Shown piece by piece: positions 1 to 11,159 of a DNA stretch of 64,000 nucleotides; the stretch's first letter is position 1, and the number at the start of each line of letters is the position of its first letter. The notes under the pieces were generated by a model that saw nothing but the letters and a program-made list of their open reading frames with translations, searched no databases and had not been told where the DNA came from. The translations under genes were made by a program, and so were the position numbers. Origin of the DNA: Aquilaria yunnanensis (Eukaryota > Streptophyta > Magnoliopsida > Malvales > Thymelaeaceae); the NCBI GenBank assembly GCA_039654915.1, contig CM077597.1, positions 80,044,001 to 80,108,000 on the forward strand, in the 5' to 3' direction.

Positions 1-728
1 ACTCTCATTTAATCCTTCATCTTTTCAATTTCTTTCACTTTAGTCACTAACCTTTTATTTTGTTCTTGCAGAATTAATTACTAACCTTTTTAATTTTTAC
101 TTGTTTGTTTATTATTTGTTTATTACTAACCCTTCTTTTATTGTTGTTATTAACAACTAACAACTAACAACTAACTTACTAACTTTTTTATTGTTGTTAA
201 TTAATTAATTTAATTAACTTGGTTAATTAACTTAATTAACTTGGCTAACTCTTTTATTATTGTTGTTAATTAATTAACTTAATTAAACTTGGCTAACTTT
301 TATTATTGTTGTTAACAATTAATTTAATTAAACTTGGCTAATTTTTATTATTGTTGTTAATTAATTTAATCTAACTTTTACTAACCTTTTTTATTGTTAT
401 TAACTAACTAATCCAACTAATCTAACTATATTAATTGTGCTAACTTTTATTATTATTGTGTTATTAAAGTGGATGGCCAAAAAGCCCCACTTTATTAATT
501 GAATTTTTTTATGATTAAAAGATAAAAAAAGGAATTTTATGTGAATAATTTTCTAAATGCTAATAAAAATTACTTTTTTTTATTTTGAAACAAAGTTTTT
601 ATTCCTTTTAATAAACAAACATAATGAAATAATTCAAAAATAAAATAAATAAATAAATAAACATAAAATCATTATTTTAATACATCTTTAAAATTAATAA
701 TTAATGAAATAAAAAAAAAATTAAAACT

Positions 729-766
729 CCATGACCAAATGATCCGCCAGGATCCATGGCTCGGAA
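729..766 (+). repeat. diverged copy of a ~38-bp GC-richer dispersed motif
   Basis: Its core, GATCCGCCAGGATCCATGG, matches the motif at 2183-2217 and the two identical copies at 2321-2408. It is an island of mixed composition in AT-rich DNA. Function unknown. Confidence 0.5.
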
Positions 767-1552
767 ATATTTTTAAATAAAATATATAAATAACTCTTTT
801 CTTTATAAAAAATAAAAACTTTAGACTAATATATTAATTATCTATTAATATATAATGTTTTTAGTTTTATTTATTAATAAAAAGAATAAAAAGCGTAAAA
901 TTTTGGGTTAATATTTTTCAGTAATATTTTATTTATTTCTTTTAAAATATAACTTTTTTTTAGTTTTCTTTATTAATAAAAAGAATAAAAAGAGTAAATT
1001 TTGAGTTAATATTTTTCAATAATATTTTATTTATTTCTTTTAAAATATAATTTTTTTTTAGTTTTTCTTTATTAATAAAAAGAAGGAAAGGAATAAAAAT
1101 TTTGGGTTAATATTTTATTCAAGTAATATTTTGCTTATTAAAAGATATAACTTTTTGTTTCCTTTATAAAAATCTTAATCAAATAATTTCAAAATAATAC
1201 AAAATAAAACAAAAATAATTGAATTTTCTCTTAAATATTTTTGACTTATTGATTAGATATATTTTCAGAAATATAAATTAAAATTAAAAAAAAATCTTTC
1301 ATCAAACAAAGAAGAATATAAAAAAATAAAAATATCAAGACTTTTGTTTTAAAATACATATAAGTTTTCAGTTAAATAATCTTTTATTCCAAAATAAATT
1401 AAATAAATATCAAAAATTTTCTTCTTTTGTTTAAAATATACATATAAATTTTTGATTCTCTTAATAAAACAATTACTTTTGGTTAATCTTTTATAAAAAA
1501 AAATAATAAAAAAATAAAAAAAATAATAATAAAAAAATAAAAAAATTTTAGT

Positions 1553-1648
1553 TCATGGTATATTGGCTGGAAACTGTCTCGTGCCCGCTTTTGAGCTGCT
1601 TCACCTGGTGAAGAGGGTCTGGCTGAGTAACAACGCCCCGTACCATGA
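1553..1648. other. 96-bp GC-rich islet bounded by 8-bp inverted repeats with internal hairpin
   Basis: The islet begins TCATGGTA and ends TACCATGA, a perfect 8-bp inverted pair. It contains a further 7-bp perfect hairpin (CTTCACC, one-base loop, GGTGAAG) at 1599-1613. Flanks on both sides are almost pure A/T, so the composition change is abrupt. No ORF and no tRNA fold were recognised. It could be a preserved structural element of the surrounding LTR-like repeat or a tiny insertion. Confidence 0.5.
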
Positions 1649-2182
1649 TCAAAATTTTTATTTTTAAACTCTTTAATTCTTTTAAATTAACTTCTTATTA
1701 AATAAAAATTAATTATTATTATTTTTTAATTATTTTATAAATTGAGTAATCCTTTAAAATAATAAATATCTTTCATTAAACAAGAAAACAAAAAAAGTAA
1801 ACAAAAAAAAAAGAAAGAAAAGACAAGAAAAATAAAAGAAAGATAAGATAAAAATAAAAGAAAGAAATAAAAGATAAAAAAAGAAAGAAATAAAAGAAAA
1901 GATAAGAAAAATAAAAGAAAAGATAAAGAAAGATAAAAGAAAAAAAAAGAAAAAAAAAAAAAGAAAGATAAGATAAAGATAAAGAAAGATAAAAGAAAGA
2001 AAATTAAAAAAAAAAAAGAAAGTAAAAATAAATAAATAAAAAAAGAAAAAGAAAGAAAGTTAAAAAAAAAAAGATAAATTTTTAATTTGTATTAAAAATC
2101 ATTCATGAACAAAATTATCATTTAAAAATTAATTTCATGATAATAAGAATTAAATAATTACGATAAATTAAATCAATTTCTA

Positions 2183-2217
2183 TATCCGGATGATCCGGCA
2201 GGATCTACGGTTTGGAA
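2183..2217 (+). repeat. diverged copy of the GATCCGGCAGGATC motif
   Basis: It shares the order TGATCCGGCAGGATCT..GGTTTGGAA with the copies at 729-766 and 2321-2408. Confidence 0.5.
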
Positions 2218-2320
2218 AATATTAAACTTTTTTTTAAAAAAATAAATAAATAAATTAAATAAAAAGATAAAAATCCATATTTTTACAATATGGATAAAAT
2301 TGTTTAAAATTTCACCAAAA

Positions 2321-2408
2321 TTCCGTGTCCAAATGACTCGGCAGAGTCCATGGTTCGGAATCAAAATCTTCCGTGTCCAAATGACTCGGCAGAGTCCATG
2401 GTTCGGAA
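2321..2408 (+). repeat. two identical 40-bp direct repeats (48-bp spacing)
   Basis: The segments 2321-2360 and 2369-2408 are identical by eye. Both begin TTCCGTGTCC and end CATGGTTCGGAA, and an 8-bp spacer separates them. Diverged relatives lie at 729 and 2183, so this is a local amplification of a motif present at least four times in 1.7 kb. Confidence 0.75.
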
Positions 2409-2638
2409 GTATAAAATTTTACCCGAATTAATTACCAAAATCCACATTTTTGACTAATTCAGTTAAAATATCTAAATTAACTGAAAATTTTTAAAAAGCA
2501 AAGTAAAACAAAATTAAAATCAACTAAGGTGCCAATTTTGGGCGCTATAACAATATTGTTTTAGCGTAACCGTACTCCCGATTCCCGAACTCTCGCAGAC
2601 CAATTTTAAGGTGACCAATCGACCTAAGTAAACCGATT

Positions 2639-2652
2639 GGTGGCGACTCCAG
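2639..2652 (+). promoter_or_regulatory. candidate retrotransposon primer-binding site (tRNA-Arg type)
   Basis: GGTGGCGACTCC resembles the TGGCGACTC primer site that is characteristic of plant Tat/Ogre-type Gypsy elements and pairs with a tRNA-Arg 3' end. The preceding sequence would then be the end of a 5' LTR. No gag or pol sequence follows; after about 100 bp the sequence switches to TRIM material, so the element is truncated. Confidence 0.4.
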
Positions 2653-2747
2653 AAAACCCGACGTTGCCACATTGACCCAACTAAACCTGAACCAGAATGA
2701 CCTGACCTAAACCCAACCCGACCAACCTAATTGCCATCCCTAGTTAC

Positions 2748-3003
2748 TTGACAGGGGACTAAGTAATACGATTAGAAAGGTTACTGGTCCAGGAGACCAA
2801 ATAATAAGATTGACCCCAACGAGGATGTTGGGTACATAAGCACCTCTATATTTCATATGGGTGAATTGTGGAAAGCCTTATATATATATATATAGGCTGA
2901 AGTTCCAAAGTACAAACACTTAGCACTTATCATTTTTTTAAAAGATAGCCCATGGGGAATGAGCAGGGGTTCCGTTGACTAGTTATGGACTTGGGTTGTT
3001 TCA
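2748..3003 (+). mobile_element. TRIM retrotransposon copy E (5'-truncated)
   Basis: The internal part (2748-2840) and the 3' LTR (about 2840-3003) match the complete TRIM at 3428-3956; landmarks are 'GATTGACCCCAACGAGGA' in the internal part and 'GACTTGGGTTGTTTCA' at the LTR end. The 5' LTR and primer site are missing. It is more diverged than copy A, has a short TA run, and abuts a Gypsy-LTR fragment directly at 3004. Confidence 0.75.
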
Positions 3004-4059
3004 TGTTGCATGAAATTGTTCTTTGATTAAATTACTATAGCATGAAGTTTATTATTCATTTGTTATTTGTTGAGGGAATATTAGGACCCACGTGATAGGC
3101 TTGATACTTCCCCTTAAGTGAGTAAGTTGCGCGCACCTCTCCTTTTAGCATGTTTCCTTAGGTGAGTACTATGAAGAGACATAACACACTGAACTATATG
3201 ATGAAGTTCAGGATGTGGAGCGAACTAAGTGAATGCACGTTGTAGCCACTCAAAAAAACTGGCTAGGACTGGATTTTTATTCTGTGTTATTTCATTTCTA
3301 AAATAAACATATGGTTTGTTGAAATTGGTTCGTTATTCGTATGTTATGTTTCCGTGGATTTTCATTTAATTACTCTGATTTAGTTTAATACTTTTATTTG
3401 GAAAATACATTAAAAGAAAATGTTTCATGTAACACCCCCATATCCCACATGGGTGAATTGTGGGAAGCCTTATGTGGATATATAGGCTCCAATTCCAGAA
3501 CATAAGCACCTAGCGCTTATCCTTTTCCAAAGGATAGCCCATGTGGTGTGGGCAGGTGTTCCGTTGACCGATTCTGGACTTGGGTCGTTACAGATGGTAT
3601 CAGAGCCAACCCGGGACCGCGATGGTATGGCATGGTGGGTGTGCACATGCATCGTCTACCGGGACTGATCCTGGATTCGAGATGCTACTTGGCCAGGGGC
3701 TAAGTAGTCCGATTAGAGAGGTTACTTGGTCCGGGGAACCAAGTAATCCGATTGACCCCAACGGGGACGTTGGTACATAAGGGGGGGAGTTTGTAACACC
3801 CCCATATCCCACATGAGTGAATTGTAGGAAGCCTTATGTGGATATATAGGCTCCAATTCCAGAACATAAGCACCTAGCGCTTATCCTTTTCCAAAGGATA
3901 GCCCATGTGGTGTGGGCAGGTGTTCCATTGACCAATTCTGGACTTGGGTCGTTACATTTTACCTCATATTTCTTAAATTATTTTTAATTGATTGCTTAAT
4001 AACTTTAAGAAATTAAGATATTTTACAAAATTAAGATTTATAAAATTAAGGGTGTTATA
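3004..4059 (+). mobile_element. Gypsy-type LTR 3' fragment A, interrupted by a TRIM
   Basis: Segments 3004-3427 and 3957-4059 align colinearly with the last ~520 bp of the solo LTR at 46447-49833. Shared landmarks are 'ATTAGGACCCACGTGAT', 'GTGAGTACTATGA' and the terminal 'AAAATT..GGTGTTATA'. The interruption is exactly the TRIM at 3428-3956. Non-coding remnant. Confidence 0.75.
3428..3956 (+). mobile_element. Complete TRIM retrotransposon, copy A (529 bp)
   Basis: The terminal repeats at 3428-3592 and 3792-3956 are 165 bp each, begin TGTAAC, end GTTACA and differ at about four positions. Directly inside the 5' LTR is TGGTATCAGAGCC (3595-3607), the initiator-tRNA-Met primer-binding site. A polypurine tract, AAGGGGGGGAG, precedes the 3' LTR. 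There is no coding capacity in the ~200-bp interior, so it is a non-autonomous terminal-repeat retrotransposon in miniature that depends on another element's proteins. Flanking 5-mers are TTTCA and TTTTA, one mismatch from a target duplication. The LTRs show no obvious 5S-rRNA core, so I do not assign it to Cassandra. Confidence 0.9.
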
Positions 4060-4897
4060 GGTTTTGACCGTATGAGGGATTATATAATAAAAGAATATGT
4101 TTGAAGAAAAATGATAAGTTTTAGTAAAACAAAAAAAAAAACCCCAACATGTACTGTATGTGTTGGATCAAAATTTCATTTATTTTTATCCAAAATATGA
4201 TTTTTTTGCACTTGTCATTTTTTCAATGTTGTAATACTGAATTCCTATACTTTCATATTTGACGTTGATACAAAAAATTCCTTAAATATGAAACATATTT
4301 TCAAATTTTCTATTTTTAAAAAAAATAGTATTGTTATATTCAATTTACTAAGTTAATGTTTTTCTTTATTTGATTAATCAATTTTAATGTATTTCTAATA
4401 TTTAAAATTTAAACACATTTGTTCCATTTGAAAAATTTTTATATTAGGAAAATAAGATTATTATTTGAAAAGCAATAAATAAAAAAAATTGGTGATTGTT
4501 TTCTTTTTTTTTTTTAGTTTTTTTTTATGGAAAAATATGAAATATGCTGCTAAATTTAAAATTTTGTAACAAACATGCCTTTGATTTATATGACTATTAA
4601 AAATGCCTAAAAACATGACGTTTATCAATTTATTTATAGAAAATTACAAAAACTCCCATTAGGTTTGCTCGACCCTATAGTTTTGTCACAATATTTTGAA
4701 ATACCTACTCTTACCCCCTGAAATGTTAACAACGTTATTTACTGTGAGTATAAAAATGAGAAAATGTTTGACTTTGCCCTCATAACTTTCTTCTATAAAA
4801 ACTTCACCCTTAACCATTACAATCCTTTCAAATAAAACCAATTAATTTGAAAAAAAAATAGCTATAGACTTCATTTGCTATTCTCAACCAACTATTC
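4060..4897. other. AT-rich intergenic sequence without recognisable gene
   Basis: The sequence is AT-rich with poly-T runs around 4500. At 4633-4720 it has the theme 'AAAATTACAAAAACTCCC', which resembles the outer ends of some Mutator-like or other TIR elements. A similar phrase occurs at 26291. No partner terminus was found nearby. Confidence 0.4.
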
Positions 4898-5398
4898 AGT
4901 AATGAACAAAGTCCAGAACCGATCAACGGAACACATTCCCATACCACATGGGCTATCCTTTGGAAAAAGATAAGCACGCAGTGCTTGTACTCTGGAACTT
5001 GACCCTATATATCCACATAAGGCTTCCTATATTTTACCCATGTGGGATATGGGGGTGTTACAGGCTCTTCCCCTTATGTTCCCAACATCCTCATTGAGGT
5101 CAATCGGATTGCTTTGTTCCCTAGACTAGGAACCTCTCTAATCGGATTACTTGGCCGAGTATCTCTAATCCAAGATTAGCACGTCAGACGATGCATGTGC
5201 ACACCCACTACACCACACCATCATGATCTTGGGTCGACTAATACCATTTGTAAATAACGACCCAAGCCCATAACCTATCAAGGGAACACCTGCCTACACC
5301 ACATGGGCTATCTTTTAGAAAAGGAAAAGCGTCAGGTGCTTGTGCTCCAGAACTTGAGCCTATATATCTACATAAGGCTTCCCATATTTCACCCATGT
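4898..5398 (-). mobile_element. TRIM retrotransposon copy C (reverse orientation, 5' LTR truncated)
   Basis: On the minus strand the 3' LTR is 4898-5062 (ending GGGGGTGTTACA when read on +). The interior follows, then the primer site (complement of TGGTAT.AG around 5240-5248) and a 5' LTR at about 5252-5398. The 5' LTR lacks its first ~20 bases and is fused to an inverted Gypsy-LTR fragment. It is more decayed than copies A and B. Confidence 0.75.
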
Positions 5399-5780
5399 CA
5401 GTTGTAAATATGGTACTAGTGGTGTTTGTCTTATTGGCCCTAAGCATGACACTAGCAGGTTTATTCAAGCGGTCCTAACCTATTTCTAACTAAATTCTCA
5501 TTACAAACAGTCCTAGTATGATACTTGTACCAAACATACATCATATATCACATCATTACAACCATGAAATCAACCAACCAAAATTACATCTCAAAGGAAG
5601 AAAACTAAAATTAAATAAAATAAAATTCTCAAAAAACTAATTAATTACCCTACCCATGTTGCCCATGCATTTAAAGATTTTTTTTAGCCCAATTGTTTAC
5701 TTAGAATTTATTATTTAGGTTAATGCTTATTTTGGGCCTAAGAGGGTCCTCAAAAACTAACCCGTTCTTCCCCCTTATTG
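5399..5780 (-). mobile_element. Inverted fragment of the Gypsy-type LTR
   Basis: Read on the minus strand this matches roughly 48.08-48.48 kb of the solo LTR. Shared landmarks are 'GGGGGAAGA.CGGGTTAGTT', 'TAAACAATTGGGCTAAA', 'GGTAGGGTAATTAATTAG' and the repeated 'ACCGCTAGTA' phrases. It is joined head-on to a direct-orientation fragment at 5781. Confidence 0.7.
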
Positions 5781-6186
5781 AGCAAGTAGTGCTTACCCTT
5801 CCTTCTAATATGTTTTTTTCAGGTGAATACTATGAAGTGATAGAGTATACTGAATCATTTAATGAGGTTTAGGATATGAAGTAGACTGAGTGAGGGTACG
5901 CTGTAGCACTTCGAAAATAAAACTGGCTGGGATTTCTATTTGTGTTATTTCATTTCTAAAAGAAATATATAGTTTATTTAAATTGGTACATTATTCATAT
6001 GTTAGTTTTCCCGGGATTGTCACTTAATTACTCTAATTTCATTTAATACTCTTACTATTTGGAACATAGATTAAAAGAAAATATTTTACCTCATATTTCT
6101 TAAATTATTTTTAATTAATTGTTTAATAACTCTGGGAAATTAAGATATTTTTTAAAATTAAGATTTATAAAATTGGGGATGTTATA
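5781..6186 (+). mobile_element. Gypsy-type LTR 3' fragment B
   Basis: It matches the last ~410 bp of the solo LTR at 46447-49833 and of fragment A: 'TGAGCAAGTAGTGCT', 'GTGAATACTATGA', and an end in 'GGGGATGTTATA'. At 6083 it retains the uninterrupted sequence that in fragment A is split by the TRIM, so it serves as an empty site. Confidence 0.75.
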
Positions 6187-8289
6187 GTATTTGTTGTCTA
6201 AACTCATGTATTAATGCGGAATTGAACCTTGGAGATTGTTTAGGATGTGCATTTGGGAAACTTTGGGTGTTTAGTGTTTTAAGTGCCTATATTTATTGTT
6301 TATTGCATTGCTAGTTCTCTTAACTCTGCCATTAAAAAAGCCTACTTAAGATTCCTGCTTTCACTAAACCCAGCCCCATTATGGTCTTATATAATGGCCA
6401 TTGGACTTACATTTACATGTAACCCCTTTTTAGAAATCTAGTGGGAAGTTGATTATCCTTGCAAGCTTCGAATTGTAAAACACAAAGCAAGCCGTTATAA
6501 CAAACCCACCTTACAATGAGTGCAAACACTTAGGAAGTGATCCTCTACATGTGGTAACAAGGAGTTAAGTTTTTCTCCTTTCATTAATTACTATCAAGTC
6601 AAGTTTACAAGTGTTATATATTCATAGCATGGTGTACAGTGAGTTGTTAGATTATGTATTTTGTTTATTTTTCTTAGTTTTTTTAGGTTGCACTTTCTAA
6701 GGACTAGTAAAAACTTGGTTGGGGGTGTGATGAATACTCATAAGTGCACAGTTATTAAGGGTTTAAATCATCAACATATATTTTAAGTATGAATAATTTC
6801 TCTAATATGAGCAGTTATTCTACAAGTTTACTATTCATGCATATTTACTGTTTATACATGTATTTACTGTTCATACGTGGGTTACTATTTATCCATATTT
6901 AAAAAATATGCTAAATAGCTATTTTTTTATGTAGGTGGATAAAATTGCGACATCTCATAATTCTTGAACCAATAATCAGGGCTTCAATCATCTATAATAT
7001 TTGTTTCGTGATCCAGCCTAATTGAGACATAGAGAAGGCAAAATTTGAATCATAAACAGAATTACTTCCAGCATTTGCGCACTTGGCAATCCTTTACGAA
7101 GAAATCATATCTGGAGTTATGGAAGTTAGAATTGATTGATTCCAAATTCATCTGTAATCCAACACATAGATCTTCAACTCCACTACACATGCCAAGAACC
7201 AATTTGATGCCGAAATCTGGTTATAAATAAGATCACCTATTTTGGAATGCACTGAAAGCAAGTTTGGTAGGAAAATCATAACTTGGGGCTACCAACATTG
7301 GTTTTGAATGATCAAGCTATTGTTTAAAAGCTAAAGAAGAAATATACAAATCTCATGCCATGAGGAAGAGCTAATTAAATGTGTATGGTAGTCAAAAAAT
7401 TAAAATAAATTTGAGCCATCTTTGTTGATTTGTATTCACCTAAACTTTACTATGCTAGCTACCATTTGCTATTTCACTTACCCTAAGGCTATATCAATAG
7501 GCAACTTCGGAAGGACGAAATAAAGCTTGTTCTTAGGTGAAATTAGAGTTCTTGTATAAAACATAACTCTCTTTCCTTGACTCTGTTGCTGTTTTCAATC
7601 ATGAAGCTTTATTCAAGGTGCTTTTTTCTTGTTCTTACTTTGATTTTTCAATCTATATTTATTTTAGCTTTATATATGTTGTTTACCCTTATCATGACTA
7701 ACTAATTTTTCTTTCGCTAAGGTGAAAGGGTGAAGCTTTTGGTATAAAGGTTATGGCTAATTTAAATGGATTGTAACATTAATGGTATTTACTTTCTTAA
7801 TTAATTTAACCACCCTCCTTGTTAAATGAAAGTACATTGTGATTCATCACAGTCGATCATTGGCACAAAAGCTAGTTGATTCCTTACATAGAACATGGCT
7901 CTACCTTTTATATGGGAATCTTGAGTTATTGTGAGTAAATGTTGACATGATGGATATTTGAACACATTAGCAAGTGTTGGCTTTATAAGATCAATGAAAG
8001 TTAATACTAATTCATTCTTAACATTTTTGGAATTTGATTACTAAATTCCCCAATTGGGACATCCTTTATGTGTTTATCCTAATTGAGTGGCAAGATGGGT
8101 TAAAATTAATCATAACTGATATACTAAAACTGGATCCCCTAATCTTAGTTATTTTCTTGAAATTGAGTCTTTAAACAAAATTTGTTCACACCTTTTGTCA
8201 AATCTTTCTTTACTTCTATAATTTGCATTTCCTAATTCACTTCCCTATTATTCAACACTCAAAACTCCTGATATTTTATTACTTGTAAC
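6187..8289. other. Intergenic sequence, no gene recognised
   Basis: This 2.1-kb stretch has normal AT-rich composition. A phrase at 6722-6790 ('GGGTGTGATGAATACTCATAAG') resembles retrotransposon termini seen in plants, and 6780-6920 repeats 'TTTACTGTTCATAC'-like phrases. The only ORF of note is 61 codons at 7045-7230, without recognisable features. I see nothing that I can name. Confidence 0.35.
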
Positions 8290-8869
8290 AACCTACACTT
8301 GGATTACAATTGCTAAAGTGCGTCAAAAAGCAATAAGAGCAAAATTAAATACAATTATTTGGTTTAGACCTGATATTTAGTTACATTTATCTATCATCTT
8401 GTAATTCAAATTAATTTGACAAAAACAATTCCCACGACAATTTGTGTTAGCTTTTGTTTAACATCTAATATTTTTAAGCAAGACTTAACTACTCTTACAT
8501 CAAAGTCTCCCATCTCTCCCCCTTCACAGTTATGTCAATCATTGAATCTGTGATAAAGATTATATAACAAGAAGATGCCAGTGAACCCATCTCCTTCATC
8601 TTCCCTTCCTACATCTCTCATTAACACTATGTTTCTCAACAACAAAGGTTTTTCTCAAGAAAAACTATGTCAGTTGCTTTTAGTTGAAGAGCTCGTCTGC
8701 TCGTAAATTCAAAATCAAACTTACAGTCATGTATATCATCTATATGCTCTACGAGAACATTTTTATTAGCAAGTGAGACCTTTTCTACATGAACATGAGG
8801 TTGTTCCAAACATAGGAATAATCAGATAACATATTAGCTGATATTTGTTACAAGCTCTATTACACCAAA

Positions 8870-9067
8870 TTAAGTCTCAACATCTTTTATGATGAGCGTA
8901 ACAGGATAAACTGAATGAACGTGAGAATGGGAAGGAAGGCAAATCATCCTCATAGTAATAGCATCCATACTATAAAATGTAATGCCTGAATTGTTGCAAT
9001 AGTAGAGAATGATGAAACTTTTTACTTTTAGCCCAGAAGTGATTCTATGAGCAATCCCATGTATCAT
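8870..9067 (-). pseudogene. Decayed antisense ORF of tandem unit 0
   Basis: A 65-codon minus-strand reading frame whose counterpart region is present in every unit (for example 10066-10320 and 13430-13690) but is broken by stops elsewhere. Continuing on the minus strand it meets stops before the segment equivalent to 9752-10066. I do not recognise the product; it may be the 5' part of an old gene whose 3' part is the 9752-10066 frame. Confidence 0.3.
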
Positions 9068-9079
9068 ATAAGTATGTGA

Positions 9080-9180
9080 GTAATGTTTTTCTTGTTTTGG
9101 ATAATAAATATAAATAAAACAAAATCGTTAAGTTGTTTGAAGAAATAATTCAAGATCATCTATATATATATATATATATA
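9080..9180 (+). repeat. Internal fragment of the array ORF fused to the TA-rich unit junction
   Basis: The segment around 9095-9160 matches the middle of the array ORF ('TTGTTTGAAGAAATAATTCA' compared with 20332-20351). It is followed directly by a (TA)n run and the 'GGTTTAGCATTAATT' unit start. The first unit has therefore lost most of the region between the antisense block and the ORF. Confidence 0.6.
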
Positions 9181-9751
9181 TGGTTTAGCATTAATTATAA
9201 TATGTTCTTGATCATGAATATTCATGTCTAATAATGAGGCTAAAAATAAGATGAGTTACAACTTATAACAACCAATGGAGTTAATAACATAACTGAAAAA
9301 GGAAGTTATGCTTTTTAAAATTTGACAAACTTTTTTTAAGTAATCATGCTAAAGTTAGAACTAAATGAATTATCATATGTTAAGATGACATTTGTTTGAA
9401 TTACTGTTATATCATAACTACACGTTGAACTATTGTACGTTCTTATTGTGATACAAATAACATTGTTGAATGCTACAATAATTTTAACTAATTTCTTAAA
9501 TGCATCATGTATTTGCTAACTTATCAGGAGTTGCAAGATTTGGAATTAAAATGTTAAAGAGTATAAATAGTCTTTTTTTCAAATGTAAAGGGAAAACAAA
9601 TAATAACAAAATTAATTTAACTACATTTATCTAGCATCTCATTGTCCAAATTAATTTGACAAAAACATTTCTTGTGATAAATTGTGTAAGTTCTTGTTTA
9701 ACATGTAATTTTTTTTTAACTTGGACTGAACAACTCTTACATCAAAGTCTC

Positions 9752-10066
9752 TCATCTCTTCTTTTTCATGGTTATGTAGGATATTAAATTTATAATTACA
9801 TGATGCAGCAAAAAGATGTTGGTGAACTTATCTCCTTCATCCTCCCTTGCTATACCTCTCATTAACAATATGTTTCTTAGCAACAAAAGTTTCTTCTCAT
9901 GAAAAACTATATCATCTACTTTTACTCTAAGAGTTTCTCTACCCACAAATTTGAAATCACACTTGATGTCGTGTATATCATCTATATGCTTTGTGAGAAC
10001 AACATTTGTATCAACAAGTGATACCTTTTCTTTGTGGATGAGGGATTGTTCCAAACATAAGAACAA
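9752..10066 (-). CDS. Unrecognised 104-codon antisense ORF of tandem unit 1
   Basis: The longest surviving version of the antisense reading frame found in each unit. It is acidic and hydrophobic, with a run resembling VEHIDDIHD and ending in KKKR. Equivalent regions at about 8540-8815, 12700-12870, 16050-16310 and 18760-19015 are partly frame-broken. Nothing diagnostic of a family is visible. It may be a pseudogene fragment that is open by chance; the partly conserved peptide across copies is the only argument for past coding. Confidence 0.3.
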   Translation of the reverse strand: MFLCLEQSLIHKEKVSLVDTNVVLTKHIDDIHDIKCDFKFVGRETLRVKVDDIVFHEKKLLLLRNILLMRGIAREDEGDKFTNIFLLHHVIINLISYITMKKKR

Positions 10067-11159
10067 TCAAACAACATATTAGACGATATCTACTGCAAGC
10101 TCTATTACACCAAATCAAATCTCAACAACATCTTCTACAATGGTGTAAAAAAGATAAACAACATGAAAGAAGGAATAGCAAGGAAGGCAACTCCTCCTCA
10201 TAGTGATAACATTCATATTACAAAGAACGGTGCCCTATTTATCCTAATGGTAAAGGATGATGTCACTTATTTACTGTTAGCCTAGAAGTGATTCTAGAAT
10301 CAATCACATGTATCATTATCATGAGAAAGGGGCAACCAGATGTGGCAACTAAACTCTTATAATTGAAGTAGTTGACATCTAAATTATAATAGATTTATAA
10401 TCGAACTTATTTTGTTATGTTTTTATTTTATAGTCAGATGTATATTATTTTGAAAATAAAATATTGTGTTGTTTTATGGACTAATAAAAATCATTTTCAT
10501 CTTCAATTAAAAAAAGTAGCGTCTTTCTTTGATAAATGTTAACCAGCACTTTGAAATTATGCACAATGTGCTAGTTGTGGATCTTATACCAAATTCATTC
10601 AAACAGATTATATAAATTACGTCTGCTATTAAGCTTACTGATAATAAATCATCTTCCATACTAAAAGAAACAATGTTCATATATGAAAAAAATTTATAAT
10701 CAAGCTTCAGTATTTAAAAACTTAGACACTAAATCACTCAATTGTTACTAGTTTATTTCATAGTCTGTTCTTTTCTCTCCCTTCATTCATTTGTTAAATA
10801 ATTTTGAAACAAAAATTTTAAATGACAACAAAGTCCAACATGCAATGCACAGAACACATTTATCACAAAATCACAACTTCAGATAAAAAACCCCACAAAC
10901 ATATCTTGTAAATTGTAAATTTTAAAACATACTCTCACTACACACAAGGTGCATGCGTACACTAGTAGATAATAGTGAGCGAGATTGCCCACATAAAGAT
11001 AACGAGTGAGATGTATTATACACAATCACTACACTTTAAGTCACACTTTAGTAAATTAATTAACTTGATAATAGCTTGTCGAACAAAAAATAAATTAAAT
11101 TTTCCTTACCTACTAACTAGTTATTGAAACAAAAAGAGAAAATTATAATATGTTAGAAT

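Larger units (their letters stand above)
1..2530. other. AT-rich non-coding stretch, probable LTR-type remnant
   Basis: This is extremely AT-rich sequence with short degenerate repeats: a TTAATTAA/GTTGTT-rich block at 120-430, a block around 780-1150 where a 'TTTATTAATAAAAAGAA' theme recurs, and an AAAGA/AAGATAA purine block at 1795-2075. No credible coding region is present; the one short minus-strand ORF near 2173-2364 is low complexity. Because it is followed by a tRNA-Arg-like primer site at 2641, the block could be the 5' LTR of a Tat/Ogre-type Gypsy element, but no second LTR is visible to prove this. Confidence 0.4.

Noticed and set aside
3470..3812. 60-70-codon ORFs on both strands in the TRIM
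   Set aside because: TRIMs are non-coding; the same short frames recur in copy B only because the DNA is the same.
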